Shown: positions 6,934 through 15,606, counted from the stretch's first letter. The stretch: DNA of 20,805 nt from UBA7937 sp034419095 (GCA_034419095.1 DAOULQ010000173.1:1-20805), one strand, 5' to 3'. The notes: generated by a model not told the origin, from the letters alone. Numbers and translations: made by a program.

Positions 6934-8223
6934 TCAGCGCAGTGCCTCCGGGACTCGATCGCCGTGGGCGGCCAGCAGATCGTCCACTAGGGTCCACACC
7001 TGGTCCAGGTCCAACAGTGCGGAGACCAGAGGGTCGAGCATGGCGGCGTGGTAGAGGTACTCCCGCCGTTCCTCCACTACGGCGCGAACGGTCAGTTCCT
7101 GCACGTTGACACTAATTCGGTTGATGGCGGCCAACTGGGGCGGGAGAGCGCCCACATAACAGGGGTGAACCCCGGCCCTGTCCACCGTACAGGGGACCTC
7201 CACGCAGCATCCCTGTGGCAGGTTCTCGATCAGACCGGTGTTCTCCACGTTTCCGTAGATCTTACGTATCTGCCCAGTTTCCATCGAGTGAATAATCTGC
7301 GGCGCGTACTCCGGGCTAGGATGCATCTCCAGCGGCTCACCCCGTTGCAGGCGGGCGTAGGTCTCCTCGAACTCGGCTATGTTGTTCTCCAATTCCCGCA
7401 GGTAGAAACCCACTGGCACGTTGAAGCGCTCGATCAGGTCGGGTCGCTTGAGGAAGTAGCTGGTGTACTCGGCGTTGTGCATCGAAGACTCAGTGACAAA
7501 GTAGCCAAGGCGACGGAACATCTCAAAACGCACTGGATCGCGGTTCCAGACCTCAGGTTGCTCCATCGCCGTGTGCAGTGCTGGATAGGCATCTCGCCCG
7601 TTCCGTTCGAAGCGCAATATCCACGCCTGATGATTGATCCCTGCCCCGTCGAACGTGATCTCCTCGAAGGGTGCGCCGATGTACTTGGCCAGTTGCACCG
7701 AGGTCCAGTAGATGCTGTGGCAGAGGCCCACGACGGGGATATGAGTGGCCCGGAAGACGGCCCAAGTTACCGTGGACATGGGGTTGGCGTAGTTGAGGAG
7801 CAGAGCGTTGGGACAGAGGGCCTCCATATCGTGGGCGATCTCCAATACAACGGGGATGGTGCGCACGGCGCGGGAGATGCCACCAATGCCCAGAGTGTCC
7901 CCGATGACTTGCTGGATGCCGTAGCGGGCGAGCACCTCGTGGTCAATGCGGGTGGCCTCCAGTCCGCCGACGGCGATGGTATTGATGACGTAGTCGGCCC
8001 CCTCCAGCGCCGCCTGACGATCCAGTGTAGCCTGGACGGTCGCCCCTGCGTCCAGTGTTTCCGAGAGCCAGTGGGCCATCCGCTCCGCCGCATCCAGCCG
8101 ACGTGGGTCGATGTCATGCAGAGCGACAGTGGAGCCATGCAGTTCCGCAAAGGACAGGATGGCACCGAGGAGTTCCTGGGTGAAGACGACACTCCCTGCA
8201 CCGATGAAGGCGATCTTGGCCAT
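6934..8223 (-). CDS. melA: GH4 family NAD- and metal-dependent alpha-galactosidase-like hydrolase
   Basis: A cytoplasmic 429-residue enzyme. GH4 enzymes use NAD and a divalent metal in an oxidation-elimination mechanism. The Rossmann start KIAFIGAGSVVFT, the conserved NYANPMS (NPM at 147-149), GLCHSIYW (CHS at 178-180) and GINHQAW (about 195-201) are all present. The CHS motif is the variant associated with alpha-galactosidases of the MelA type, as opposed to phospho-glucosidases. ATG at 8223 is preferred to the in-frame 8247 because AGGAG lies 7 bases upstream and the longer form would overlap the permease. Spacing to the permease is 10 bases. In this operon it would split imported alpha-galactosides, possibly alpha-galactosaminides. 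Substrate specificity cannot be read with certainty. Confidence 0.85.
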   Translation of the reverse strand: MAKIAFIGAGSVVFTQELLGAILSFAELHGSTVALHDIDPRRLDAAERMAHWLSETLDAGATVQATLDRQAALEGADYVINTIAVGGLEATRIDHEVLARYGIQQVIGDTLGIGGISRAVRTIPVVLEIAHDMEALCPNALLLNYANPMSTVTWAVFRATHIPVVGLCHSIYWTSVQLAKYIGAPFEEITFDGAGINHQAWILRFERNGRDAYPALHTAMEQPEVWNRDPVRFEMFRRLGYFVTESSMHNAEYTSYFLKRPDLIERFNVPVGFYLRELENNIAEFEETYARLQRGEPLEMHPSPEYAPQIIHSMETGQIRKIYGNVENTGLIENLPQGCCVEVPCTVDRAGVHPCYVGALPPQLAAINRISVNVQELTVRAVVEERREYLYHAAMLDPLVSALLDLDQVWTLVDDLLAAHGDRVPEALR

Positions 8224-8233
8224 TCCCAATCTC

Positions 8234-9118
8234 CTACTTGAACCCACTCATCGTGAAACCCCGCACGATCCAACGCTGGAAGAAGAAGTATGCGAACAGA
8301 ATGGGTATCACGACCAGGACCGTGGCCGCCATGACGATGTTTTGCCGGGTGGTGTGCTGCGTCGAGTACCAGGTCAGGATGATAGGCAGCGTGCGTCGCT
8401 CGACCTTGGTGATGACCACCATCGGCCAAAGGTAGGCGTTCCAGTTCCCCATGAAGTTCAGCGTGCCCAGGGTGGCCAACGCCGGGCCCAACTGCGGTAG
8501 CACAATACGCCGGTAGATCTGCCACTCCGACGCACCGTCTATGCGAGCGGCGTCCAGTAGCTCGTTGGGGATCGTCTCGATGAATTGCCGCAGCATAAAG
8601 AGGCCGAAAGCGTCCAGGGCACTGAACACGATCAGGCCCCAGAGAGTGTTGAGCAGGCCGACTTTCGCCAGGATCAGGTAGCCGGGAATCATCGTTATCT
8701 GGCCGGGGATCATCATCGTCAGCATGAACCAGCCGAAGAGCACCCGTTTGCCTCGGAACTCGTACTTGGCGAAGAGGAAACCGAGGAGCGAACTGGTGAA
8801 GAGGCTGGTGAGCACATTGGCAACGGCGACGAAGGCGCTGTTGCCGTAGAAGCGCAGGAGCGGGAGTTTCGGATCCTGCAGGATTGTCCGGTAGTTGTCC
8901 AGCGTGGGGTTCTCTGGCCAGAACGTAGGAGGGACCTGGAGTATTTCCGTGGCCGTCTTGAAGGACCCGAGGATCATCCATACGAACGGCGTCAGCGTCA
9001 CTGAGAGCCCTAGTATCAGGATGAAGTAGACCAGGGAGCGTCCCAGGCGATACCGGACCTTGAGTAGCTCTGGACTTCGACGGATGCCTCGCGTACGTGT
9101 ACGGACAGTCGTCGCCAT
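8234..9118 (-). CDS. carbohydrate ABC transporter permease, MalG/UgpE type
   Basis: An inner-membrane permease of 294 residues with about six hydrophobic segments. The EAA loop NELLDAARIDGASEWQIYRR (about 191-210) is the site where the ATPase docks. A short N-terminal cytoplasmic stretch rich in Arg precedes the first membrane segment VYFILILGLSVTLTPFVWM. The ending GFTMSGFK is typical of MalG-type permeases. The start lies one base after the stop of the partner permease. No ATPase gene is present in the operon, so a shared MsmX/MalK-like ATPase elsewhere is expected. Confidence 0.95.
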   Translation of the reverse strand: MATTVRTRTRGIRRSPELLKVRYRLGRSLVYFILILGLSVTLTPFVWMILGSFKTATEILQVPPTFWPENPTLDNYRTILQDPKLPLLRFYGNSAFVAVANVLTSLFTSSLLGFLFAKYEFRGKRVLFGWFMLTMMIPGQITMIPGYLILAKVGLLNTLWGLIVFSALDAFGLFMLRQFIETIPNELLDAARIDGASEWQIYRRIVLPQLGPALATLGTLNFMGNWNAYLWPMVVITKVERRTLPIILTWYSTQHTTRQNIVMAATVLVVIPILFAYFFFQRWIVRGFTMSGFK

Positions 9119-9119
9119 A

Positions 9120-10094
9120 TCAATACTCCCATTCGGTGCGCAGCAACCGCATCTGGACTATCGTGACAACCATCACTATGACAACCAGTACAAAGGAAAC
9201 AGCAGCGGCCCAGCCCATACGCTGGTAACGGAAGGCATTATCGTAGATGTCAAGTACCATGACACGGGTCTGGTGGTTGGGGCCGCCGTCGGTCATCACC
9301 TGGATGATATCAAAGACCTGGAACGAGGAGAGCATCGTCATCACGCAGACGAACAGGATGGTGGGGCGCAGGAGCGGCACCGTCACCTTGGTGAAGACTT
9401 GCCAGGCGTTGGCGCCGTCAATCAGCGCTGCCTCCTTGAACTCGCGCGGGATGCTCTGCAGGGAGGCGGTGAAGATCACTAGGTTGTAGCCGTAGTCTGC
9501 CCACAGGTATGCCCCAATGACCGCCCACATGCCCACCGACACGCCCAGGAACTTGGCCCGCGGGTCGGAGAGCCAGGCGATGGGGGTGCCGCCAAACAGG
9601 CGGACGATAGCGTTGAAAAGCCCCTGCTGAGGATCGTAGAGGTAGCCCCACATCATTGCCACGCCCACCGACGCTGTCACGACCGGCAGGAAGTAGATGG
9701 CACGGAAGGCGGTCTTGACCCGATCGTGCACCGACTCGATGAGGGCCGCCACAGGCAGCGTGATCGCCACATTGAGGGGAAGCACGGCGAAGGCAAAGAT
9801 CAAGGTATTCTTTAGACTGGTGCGGAACAGGCGGGCCTCCAGCGATACCCCATTGATCATGTTGCGGAAATGCTCCAGGCCGACGAAGGGATTGCTCCCC
9901 CCCAAACCCAGGATGGAGCCTCCAGCGCGCCCTGGGCTGTACTTGAAGAACATCAGCACCAAGGCCCAGCCAATCGTCAGTATCCCTATACTGCCATACA
10001 GGATCGTTGGGATTGTGACGCCGAGGATGAAGCGGCGCTGTCCAGCCGCGAGTCCGCCCCGACGCTTCGCTGGGCGCCGTGTGCGCTCTCTCAT
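9120..10094 (-). CDS. carbohydrate ABC transporter permease, MalF/UgpA type
   Basis: An inner-membrane permease of 324 residues, the first of the pair. The N-terminal region is basic, followed by a membrane segment at about 28-50 and several more hydrophobic stretches. The EAA loop reads PREFKEAALIDGANAWQVF (about 216-234) and is followed by the conserved VPLLRPTI. A GAAGG ribosome site precedes ATG 10094. It forms the transport channel with the downstream MalG-type permease and takes ligand from the lipoprotein encoded just upstream. A strong hairpin lies between it and the binding-protein gene. Confidence 0.95.
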   Translation of the reverse strand: MRERTRRPAKRRGGLAAGQRRFILGVTIPTILYGSIGILTIGWALVLMFFKYSPGRAGGSILGLGGSNPFVGLEHFRNMINGVSLEARLFRTSLKNTLIFAFAVLPLNVAITLPVAALIESVHDRVKTAFRAIYFLPVVTASVGVAMMWGYLYDPQQGLFNAIVRLFGGTPIAWLSDPRAKFLGVSVGMWAVIGAYLWADYGYNLVIFTASLQSIPREFKEAALIDGANAWQVFTKVTVPLLRPTILFVCVMTMLSSFQVFDIIQVMTDGGPNHQTRVMVLDIYDNAFRYQRMGWAAAVSFVLVVIVMVVTIVQMRLLRTEWEY

Positions 10095-10120
10095 AACTGC
10101 CTTCGTTTGACCTGAGGAGC

Positions 10121-10150
10121 GGTAGGAGCGCGGTCGGCCGCGCCCCTACC
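10121..10150. repeat. 13-bp stem hairpin between binding-protein and permease genes
   Basis: The arms at 10121-10133 and 10138-10150 pair over 13 positions with a single G-T mismatch around a 4-base loop. Read on the plus strand the arms start ggtaggagcgcgg and end ccgcgcccctacc. It lies in the 69-base gap after the binding-protein stop. No T-run follows, so it is more likely an mRNA-stabilising or processing hairpin than a full terminator, comparable in position to the REP structure between malE and malF. It would keep binding-protein message in excess over permease message. Confidence 0.7.
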
Positions 10151-10163
10151 TGCCGTTACGTCT

Positions 10164-11513
10164 CTACTCGAAGGTGGCGTTGGCCTCAGCGTCAATTGCC
10201 TCCAGTGCCTCATCCACCGTCTCCACCCCCTGCAATGCGAGCAGGACGTGCGGATAGACGATCTCGTACACCAGCAGGTCGCGATCGGGCATGTTTCCCA
10301 GATAGCTGCCGTAGGGAAGAATGGCCAGCGCCTTCGCGACCCAGGGCATCGCCTCGGCGATTTCGTCCGATTCGGCGACCTCCGGGATGGCGGGGATGGT
10401 GCCGCTGGCGATGTTCCACTGGAGTCCGTTGTCAAGATCGGTCGCAACGAACTTGGCGAAGTCCCAGGCCACGTCCTGGTGCTCACTGTTGGGGGAGACG
10501 ACCATGCCCCAGCCGGAGTCTGCGACGAAGAGCGGGTCACCTTCCATGGGCGGCAGGAAGAAGTAGTCCCACTCGTCTTCGAAGTCTGGGTAACCAACTC
10601 TTCCCTCCGCGATGGCCCACGTCCCGATGTACCCGAGGCCCACCCTGCCCTCGAAGAAGGCATCGCCGACCCAGTTCTCGGCGTCCTCGAACAACACTGG
10701 GTCCGACACGCCCCACTCCTCTATGGCGGAGACCATCCACTCCAGCGTTTCCTTGGCCTCCGGCGTGTTGAAGGTGAAGCCGGTCATGTCTTCGTTCCAG
10801 TAGTCGCCACCGCGCTGCCGGATGCCAGCCAGGAACGAGAAGACGGCGGCGTCGGAAGAGGCAAAGTGGAAGCCGGACACCGCCATCACGCCAGCGTCGT
10901 CGACCTGGACCAAGGCCTGGGCGTCCGCCAGCACGTCGTCCATGGTCTCCCACTCAGGCGGGTACGTAAGACCAGCATTTTCGTACATGGTCTTGTTGAC
11001 CAGCACGCCACCGTACTCGCAGTTGAACTCCTGCGGCAGGCCGTACAGCACGCCGTCTACGACGAAGCCACCGATGGGGGCAGCGTAGAAGAGATCCTGG
11101 GCCTCCGCCAAGGTCATCACGTCCTCGGGGACCGGGGACAGCCGTTCGGCGTACTCGGAGGTCCAGGTGCCAAACAACTGGAGGATGTCGGCCTCCTCAC
11201 CCGCGGGCATGGCCGCCGCCAGAGTCTGGATGTAGAGGTCGTACTCGAAGGTCTCCAGTGTGATCTCGACGTTCGGGTTGGCCTCCTCATAGGCCGCGAT
11301 CAGCGCCTCGTAGCCCATGTTGAAAGCCTCGTTCTGATGCGCCCACATCCGCAGGCTGACGGTCTCTTCTTCTGGCGTCTCGGTCACTTCAGGGGCCTCA
11401 GTGACTTCGGGCTCCTCAGTAACGGCTGGCGTCGGAGTCTCGGCCGGGCCACAGGCAGCCAGGCTGAGAACCAGCAACACAACCAGCCCACTCACCAATC
11501 TGCTCTTGCTCAT
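10164..11513 (-). CDS. extracellular sugar-binding lipoprotein of an ABC transporter (family 1)
   Basis: A 449-residue solute-binding protein. The signal SRLVSGLVVLLVLSLAAC ends in a lipobox LAAC (Cys at about 21). A Thr/Pro/Glu-rich spacer of about 30 residues with repeated TE-PEV-TE units follows, then the mature domain starting with LRMWAHQNEAF. Blocks such as FFEGRVGLGYIGTWAI and DSGWGMVVSPNSEHQDVAWDF are typical of UgpB/MalE-like family 1 proteins. ATG 11513 is preferred to the in-frame start at 11576 because AGGAGG lies 6 bases upstream and the signal peptide begins there. It captures oligosaccharide outside the membrane and delivers it to the two permeases downstream. Ligand is not readable; galactosamine- or galactose-containing oligomers are suggested by the neighbours. 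Confidence 0.93.
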   Translation of the reverse strand: MSKSRLVSGLVVLLVLSLAACGPAETPTPAVTEEPEVTEAPEVTETPEEETVSLRMWAHQNEAFNMGYEALIAAYEEANPNVEITLETFEYDLYIQTLAAAMPAGEEADILQLFGTWTSEYAERLSPVPEDVMTLAEAQDLFYAAPIGGFVVDGVLYGLPQEFNCEYGGVLVNKTMYENAGLTYPPEWETMDDVLADAQALVQVDDAGVMAVSGFHFASSDAAVFSFLAGIRQRGGDYWNEDMTGFTFNTPEAKETLEWMVSAIEEWGVSDPVLFEDAENWVGDAFFEGRVGLGYIGTWAIAEGRVGYPDFEDEWDYFFLPPMEGDPLFVADSGWGMVVSPNSEHQDVAWDFAKFVATDLDNGLQWNIASGTIPAIPEVAESDEIAEAMPWVAKALAILPYGSYLGNMPDRDLLVYEIVYPHVLLALQGVETVDEALEAIDAEANATFE

Positions 11514-11588
11514 GTCACTCCTCCTATCGAGCTTGCTTAGGATTGCCAAACCTAGACCTGCAGTCCACTCGCACAATCGTGCCCGCGT

Positions 11589-11599
11589 TCACCTCCTTT
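11589..11599 (-). promoter_or_regulatory. near-perfect Shine-Dalgarno without an obvious gene
   Basis: The minus strand carries AAAGGAGGTGA in the 98-base gap between the GH36-like gene and the binding-protein gene. The real binding-protein start has its own AGGAGG about 80 bases further on. The nearest in-phase start codon, TTG at 11576, is 15 bases past GGAGG, too far for normal spacing. It may be a relic start, a leader peptide or a ribosome standby site. Confidence 0.35.
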
Positions 11600-11611
11600 C
11601 ATCTCCATACT

Positions 11612-13777
11612 TCACTCCGGCGTAGCCGCGATGAGCAGCGAACCTTCAAACGCAACATCGAGCCTAGCTACTGGCCCCTCGACCGTGCCCAGGTCCTGTT
11701 CGTTCACGTAGTCCGTCAACCGATAGGTCCACCCCTCCAGCCCTCGCAGTTCGATGGTGCCTTCAAAATGGCCGTCTGCCTCCGGCGTGTAGAAGGCATA
11801 GTAGAGCCGGTCGTCCTCGCGGATGACATGGCCCTCGGGCACGTCGTAGGCGATGTCGTAGAAGTTGAGATACTCCCCCTCAGAGAGGCGATACCGGTTG
11901 TAGAGGGCGAACCAACGGCGCCAGATGGGCTCCTTCTCCGGGGAAAGCCCGTGCCACTCCACAAGCCTGGCCCGCACTGTCTCATCTTCGGGCCAGACGA
12001 ACTTGGTTCCGAGAACCCCGCCCGTGCCGATGGCCGAGGCGAAGTCCGTCCCGCCGTCGGAGAGTTCCACGTGGTCAGCGCAAACCGCCGCCCGTGGCCC
12101 TAGTAGGGCCTTGTAAAACTTGATGCGCTGCCGTACCTGGATGCTGCTGGTCGGGTCAGCGGTGACCGCCTGATCATAGTGGGGCAGCAGGCTAAAGGTC
12201 GGCGGGGTGCCGCATGAGCAGATCTGGGTGACGCTATGGGGCTTCAACATGCGGGTCATCTCATGGATCAGGCTGTACACCTCCGCAAAGGCCACCAGGG
12301 AGTCCTCGGGCCGTTCGTGGTAAGGAGAACCGTAGCATGGAGGGACAAAATAGACATTATCCAACTTGTGGCCGTCGAAGCCCCAATCCTCGATAAAGCG
12401 GCGGGCCAGTTCCTCCATGTACTCCTGGACGCCAGGCACAGCAGGGTCGAGGATCGCCAGCCCCCGGTTGTTGCGGGCCACGCTCCCATCGGCGTGACGG
12501 CACAACCAGTCGGGATGCTTCTGCACGATGTCGGCGACCCGGTAGTCGTGCGACTCGTATCCGCCGATCCCGTCCTCGACTGCCAGCGGGTACCACCAAA
12601 TCTGGGCGTAAAGGCCGGCGGCGTGGATGGCCTCGACCATCTCCCTCATCTGGGTCTCCCCGGCGGGGAAGGTGTGGTCCCGAGGGTTCCAGTCGCCGTA
12701 GGTATCGAACCAGCGGTCGTCCATGGTGACCCAGCGAATACCCAGTTCCTGGAGTTTGGGGACTACGCCCAGCACCTCCTCCAGCCGCACGTTGAACTCG
12801 TAGCCCCAGGAGCACCAGGCGGGAGCGTAGTCCTCTGCGTTCCTCTCGGCCGGGTGCAGGCCCTGAGCGGCCAGGAGGTCAGCGTAGAGGGCCACCGGGT
12901 CATAGAAGTCGCCGTGATGGACGGAGAGCAAGGTCCGCAACCCCTCGACGTGCCCCCAAGGTGGGATGACGACGGGCTCCCGGTCCTCCAGTGCTATGCG
13001 CGCTCCGTGGCGCGCTCCCGCCTGGACCGGCATGTACCACAGTTGGGGCACTGGTTCGATGTGGGCCAGGGCGACTCCCAGTTGCCGGTTCCAGACGTAG
13101 ACCAGGGGGATGCCGCCGCCCTCGGCCTCCTCCAAGTGACCCAGGTAATTGTCGCGGGAGAAGAACGACGGCAGAGGGAAGGCGAAGTCCTGCCCCCACT
13201 CCACCGATGCTCCCTGGAACGACCAAAACTCGTTGGGCGCAAGGGCCGGGTCCGTCCGCGAGCTGTCGAGCTGCAAGACCGTGTCGGCGACGCGGTCGAG
13301 GGTGATCGGGGCATCGGAGAGGTTCTCGTAGCGGGCCTGCAGGATGAGAGCCTCCGGCCACTGGGGGTAGGCGTCCACCGTGAGGGTGCAGCGCAGCCGG
13401 CCCCCGCCAGGCAGGTCTGCCACGCCGCTGATCGTGAACCGCTCCGCCTGGCCCAGGTCGGTCGTCACCTGCTCCTGCCGAACGCTGCCAGCCTCCAGGG
13501 CGAACCGGTCCACCACCTCCCCGTCAGTTTCCACCTCCGTCCATCCGTCGGCCACGGTGGTCTCCCCTTGCGACGGCCCGATGCGGAAGTGCATCGCGCC
13601 GTCCAGTTCCATCACGATTCCTGTATGCTCGACCACGATCCCCTGCCGTTCGCCCTCTGCCATCTCATCCCCCTCTCCCCCCATTTCCCCTCCCCCCAGG
13701 AGCGACTGGCAGCCAGCCAAACAACCGACCAGCCAGCAAACCAGCAGCCATCCAGCTATCCAACCTTGTACCTTCAC
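11612..13777 (-). CDS. clan GH-D (GH36-like) glycoside hydrolase lipoprotein
   Basis: A 721-residue predicted surface hydrolase. I chose the GTG at 13777 because it overlaps the stop of the upstream SIS gene as GTGA and directly precedes the signal peptide, which ends in LAGC (Cys23). The ATG-started frame from 13891 would overlap the SIS gene by 118 bases. A beta-rich N-terminal region (to about residue 310) precedes a TIM barrel with WVTMDDRWFDTYGDW (DD at 353-354), WGFDGHKLDNVYF (candidate nucleophile Asp473) and QAVTADPTSS (candidate acid/base Asp541), then a C-terminal beta domain. This is the architecture of GH36-type alpha-galactosidases and alpha-N-acetylgalactosaminidases. In this operon it would release terminal alpha-linked galactose or galactosamine residues outside the cell. 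Clan is well supported; specificity is inferred. Confidence 0.85.
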   Translation of the reverse strand: MKVQGWIAGWLLVCWLVGCLAGCQSLLGGGEMGGEGDEMAEGERQGIVVEHTGIVMELDGAMHFRIGPSQGETTVADGWTEVETDGEVVDRFALEAGSVRQEQVTTDLGQAERFTISGVADLPGGGRLRCTLTVDAYPQWPEALILQARYENLSDAPITLDRVADTVLQLDSSRTDPALAPNEFWSFQGASVEWGQDFAFPLPSFFSRDNYLGHLEEAEGGGIPLVYVWNRQLGVALAHIEPVPQLWYMPVQAGARHGARIALEDREPVVIPPWGHVEGLRTLLSVHHGDFYDPVALYADLLAAQGLHPAERNAEDYAPAWCSWGYEFNVRLEEVLGVVPKLQELGIRWVTMDDRWFDTYGDWNPRDHTFPAGETQMREMVEAIHAAGLYAQIWWYPLAVEDGIGGYESHDYRVADIVQKHPDWLCRHADGSVARNNRGLAILDPAVPGVQEYMEELARRFIEDWGFDGHKLDNVYFVPPCYGSPYHERPEDSLVAFAEVYSLIHEMTRMLKPHSVTQICSCGTPPTFSLLPHYDQAVTADPTSSIQVRQRIKFYKALLGPRAAVCADHVELSDGGTDFASAIGTGGVLGTKFVWPEDETVRARLVEWHGLSPEKEPIWRRWFALYNRYRLSEGEYLNFYDIAYDVPEGHVIREDDRLYYAFYTPEADGHFEGTIELRGLEGWTYRLTDYVNEQDLGTVEGPVARLDVAFEGSLLIAATPE

Positions 13778-14823
13778 AGTTCTACCACGGCCTTCAGGTT
13801 GTTCGGCCGGTCCGGGTTCAGCCCCTTCACCACCGCCCGGTGATATGCCACACGCTGAATCACCGGGAGGTAGAGCGGCCCGCGCTCCCACTCATTCAAG
13901 CCGCTGCGTAGTTCGACGACGTCGTGCGACCGCCAGTCGGAGAACACCGAACCATCTTCAACCAGTGCCAGGGTGCGCGCCCCCAGCCCTGCCATCTCCT
14001 CCAGCACGCGAAGCTCCTCCCCCAGGCCCGCGTCAGAGAGGAAAACCACCACCAATGCGCGCTCGTTTGCCATGGACATCGGCCCGTGGCGGAACTCCAG
14101 GGGGTGGTAGGCTTCAGCGTGAGAAAGCGACATCTCTTTGGCTTTGAGCATCGCCTCGTTGGCAAGGCCGTAGAGTGGTCCGCCGCCGAGGAAAAAGAAC
14201 CGCTCAATCTCCTGGTCCGCCCCCAGCCGTTGGGGCAGGTCTCCCAGTCGCACCACCAGGTCCTCCAGGGCGTCGGGGAGCCTGTTCAGACGCTCCAGCA
14301 TACCCTCGTCACCAGCCAACGTAGCGGCTAGTGCCTGGATGAGGAGGAGCATGCTGGTGAAGGAGCGGGTTTGAGCGATGCTCTGTTCCTGTCCGGCCGG
14401 GGTGACCAGCGCGAAGTCGGCCTGCCGGCTCAGGGGGCTTTCAGGGTAGCAGGTGACAGCGATAGCCAGCCCCCCGCCGGCCTCCCGAAAGCGTTCCAGC
14501 GCCCGCAGCGTCTCTGTCGTCGTTCCGGAGCGAGAAACAGCGAGGAGCAACGTCGGGTTAGGAGAGACTGTGCCGGGAAAGAGCCACAATTCAGAGGAGG
14601 GAAGAGCACGGGCGGGGATGCCGCTGCAATGGGTGAGAGTCGCTGCTGCGGTCTGGGAGAGGTAGTAGGTGGACCCGCACCCCACGACGAGGATTTGGTC
14701 AACGTCCGCTTGACCCGCGAACTCCTCGAGCGCTGTTTTGCCCACCGCAAAGGCATCCAGGGTCGCTTGCCAGGTCTGGGGTTGGCTGAGGATCTCCTGC
14801 CAAGTGTGCGACTCTTTCGCCAT
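13774..14823 (-). CDS. agaS: SIS-domain sugar isomerase/deaminase, AgaS-like
   Basis: A 349-residue cytoplasmic enzyme with two SIS domains. Phosphosugar-binding motifs are VVGCGSTYYLSQTAA (46-60), SRSGTTTET (97-105) and the late EFRHGPMS (243-250), the block shared by AgaS and the GlmS isomerase domain. E. coli AgaS deaminates and isomerises galactosamine-6-phosphate to tagatose-6-phosphate. ATG 14823 is preceded by GAGGAAGG, nine bases after the repressor stop, and its TGA overlaps the next gene's GTG. Together with AgaZ and the PfkB kinases it sets the operon's theme as amino-sugar, not plain galactose, catabolism. A GlmS-like or fructosamine-processing role is the alternative, since no glutaminase domain is present. 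Confidence 0.83.
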   Translation of the reverse strand: MAKESHTWQEILSQPQTWQATLDAFAVGKTALEEFAGQADVDQILVVGCGSTYYLSQTAAATLTHCSGIPARALPSSELWLFPGTVSPNPTLLLAVSRSGTTTETLRALERFREAGGGLAIAVTCYPESPLSRQADFALVTPAGQEQSIAQTRSFTSMLLLIQALAATLAGDEGMLERLNRLPDALEDLVVRLGDLPQRLGADQEIERFFFLGGGPLYGLANEAMLKAKEMSLSHAEAYHPLEFRHGPMSMANERALVVVFLSDAGLGEELRVLEEMAGLGARTLALVEDGSVFSDWRSHDVVELRSGLNEWERGPLYLPVIQRVAYHRAVVKGLNPDRPNNLKAVVEL

Positions 14824-14832
14824 TAGCCTTCC

Positions 14833-15606
14833 TCACCCATCTCTGTCGGCCACGATGACTCTAATTCCCATCTCCTCTAAACAGGCCAGCGTCTCCGGGT
14901 CGGTGTCCGAGTCAGTCACCAGGACGGTAATTCGTTCCACTGGCGCAACATAGGCGGTGGAGATCTTTCCGAACTTGGTATGGTCGGCCACCAGGATCAC
15001 CTCCGAGGAGAAGTTGATGATGGCCCTGTCGGTCATCGTCTCCGGGAGGTAATCGTTGGTCAGGCCAGCCTGTACATCAATGGCCCTTATCCCCATGATG
15101 ACCTTGTCGGCGTGCAGTTCCTTCAAGACTTGCTCCGTGATGTGGCCGATCATGGACAGTTCCGAGGGGCGTAGCAGGCCCCCAACCACGATCACTGTGA
15201 TGTTGGGCTTGCCGGCGAAGAGGTTGGCGATGTTGAGGGTATTGGTTATCACCGTCAGGTTATCCTTCTCTACGAGGTTGCGCGCCACCTCCAAGGTGGT
15301 GGTGCCTGATCCCAAGAAGACGGTCTCAGCATCTCGGATCAGTTCGGCCGCTGCCCGCCCGATCCTTCTCTTCTCCTCCTCGTTCTCCGCCATCCTCTGG
15401 ATGATGGGCGGCTCGGGCGCCGCTGGCTCGGCGATGACAGCCCCGCCGTGGGCCCGCTGGATTACCCCTTGCTCATCCAGTTGCTCCAAGTCGCGTCTGA
15501 TGGTTGACTCACTAACCTCGAACAGCTTACTCAACTCGGCGACGGTGCCTTTCTTGTTCTGCTTGATAAACTGCGAAATCTTCCGCTTGCGCTCTTCTCT
15601 TAGCAA
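14833..15606 (-). CDS. agaR: DeoR-family transcriptional regulator, AgaR-like
   Basis: A 257-residue repressor. The N-terminal winged helix-turn-helix spans about 6-55, with the recognition helix in FEVSESTIRRDLEQLDEQG, followed by the family signature QRAHGGAV. The C-terminal DeoR sensor domain has VFLGSGTTTLEVA (97-108), related to phosphosugar-binding isomerases. The most likely start is TTG at 15606: it gives the full helix-turn-helix and has GGGGTGAGG just upstream, and no ATG fits. It is the first gene of the operon, so it probably represses itself and the whole locus until a phosphorylated intermediate such as tagatose-6-phosphate or galactosamine-6-phosphate accumulates. Confidence 0.92.
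   Translation of the reverse strand: MLREERKRKISQFIKQNKKGTVAELSKLFEVSESTIRRDLEQLDEQGVIQRAHGGAVIAEPAAPEPPIIQRMAENEEEKRRIGRAAAELIRDAETVFLGSGTTTLEVARNLVEKDNLTVITNTLNIANLFAGKPNITVIVVGGLLRPSELSMIGHITEQVLKELHADKVIMGIRAIDVQAGLTNDYLPETMTDRAIINFSSEVILVADHTKFGKISTAYVAPVERITVLVTDSDTDPETLACLEEMGIRVIVADRDG

Noticed and set aside
7048..8241. Plus-strand open frame of 397 codons
   Set aside because: Antisense to the GH4 gene, with no family motif.
10248..11540. Long plus-strand open frame of 430 codons
   Set aside because: It is antisense to the sugar-binding lipoprotein gene, which has clear family motifs, signal peptide and ribosome site. The plus frame has no recognisable domain and is explained by high GC content.
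12236..13843. Long plus-strand open frame of 535 codons
   Set aside because: Antisense to the GH36-like hydrolase; sequence rich in His, Val, Gly and Arg typical of mirror frames of GC-rich genes.
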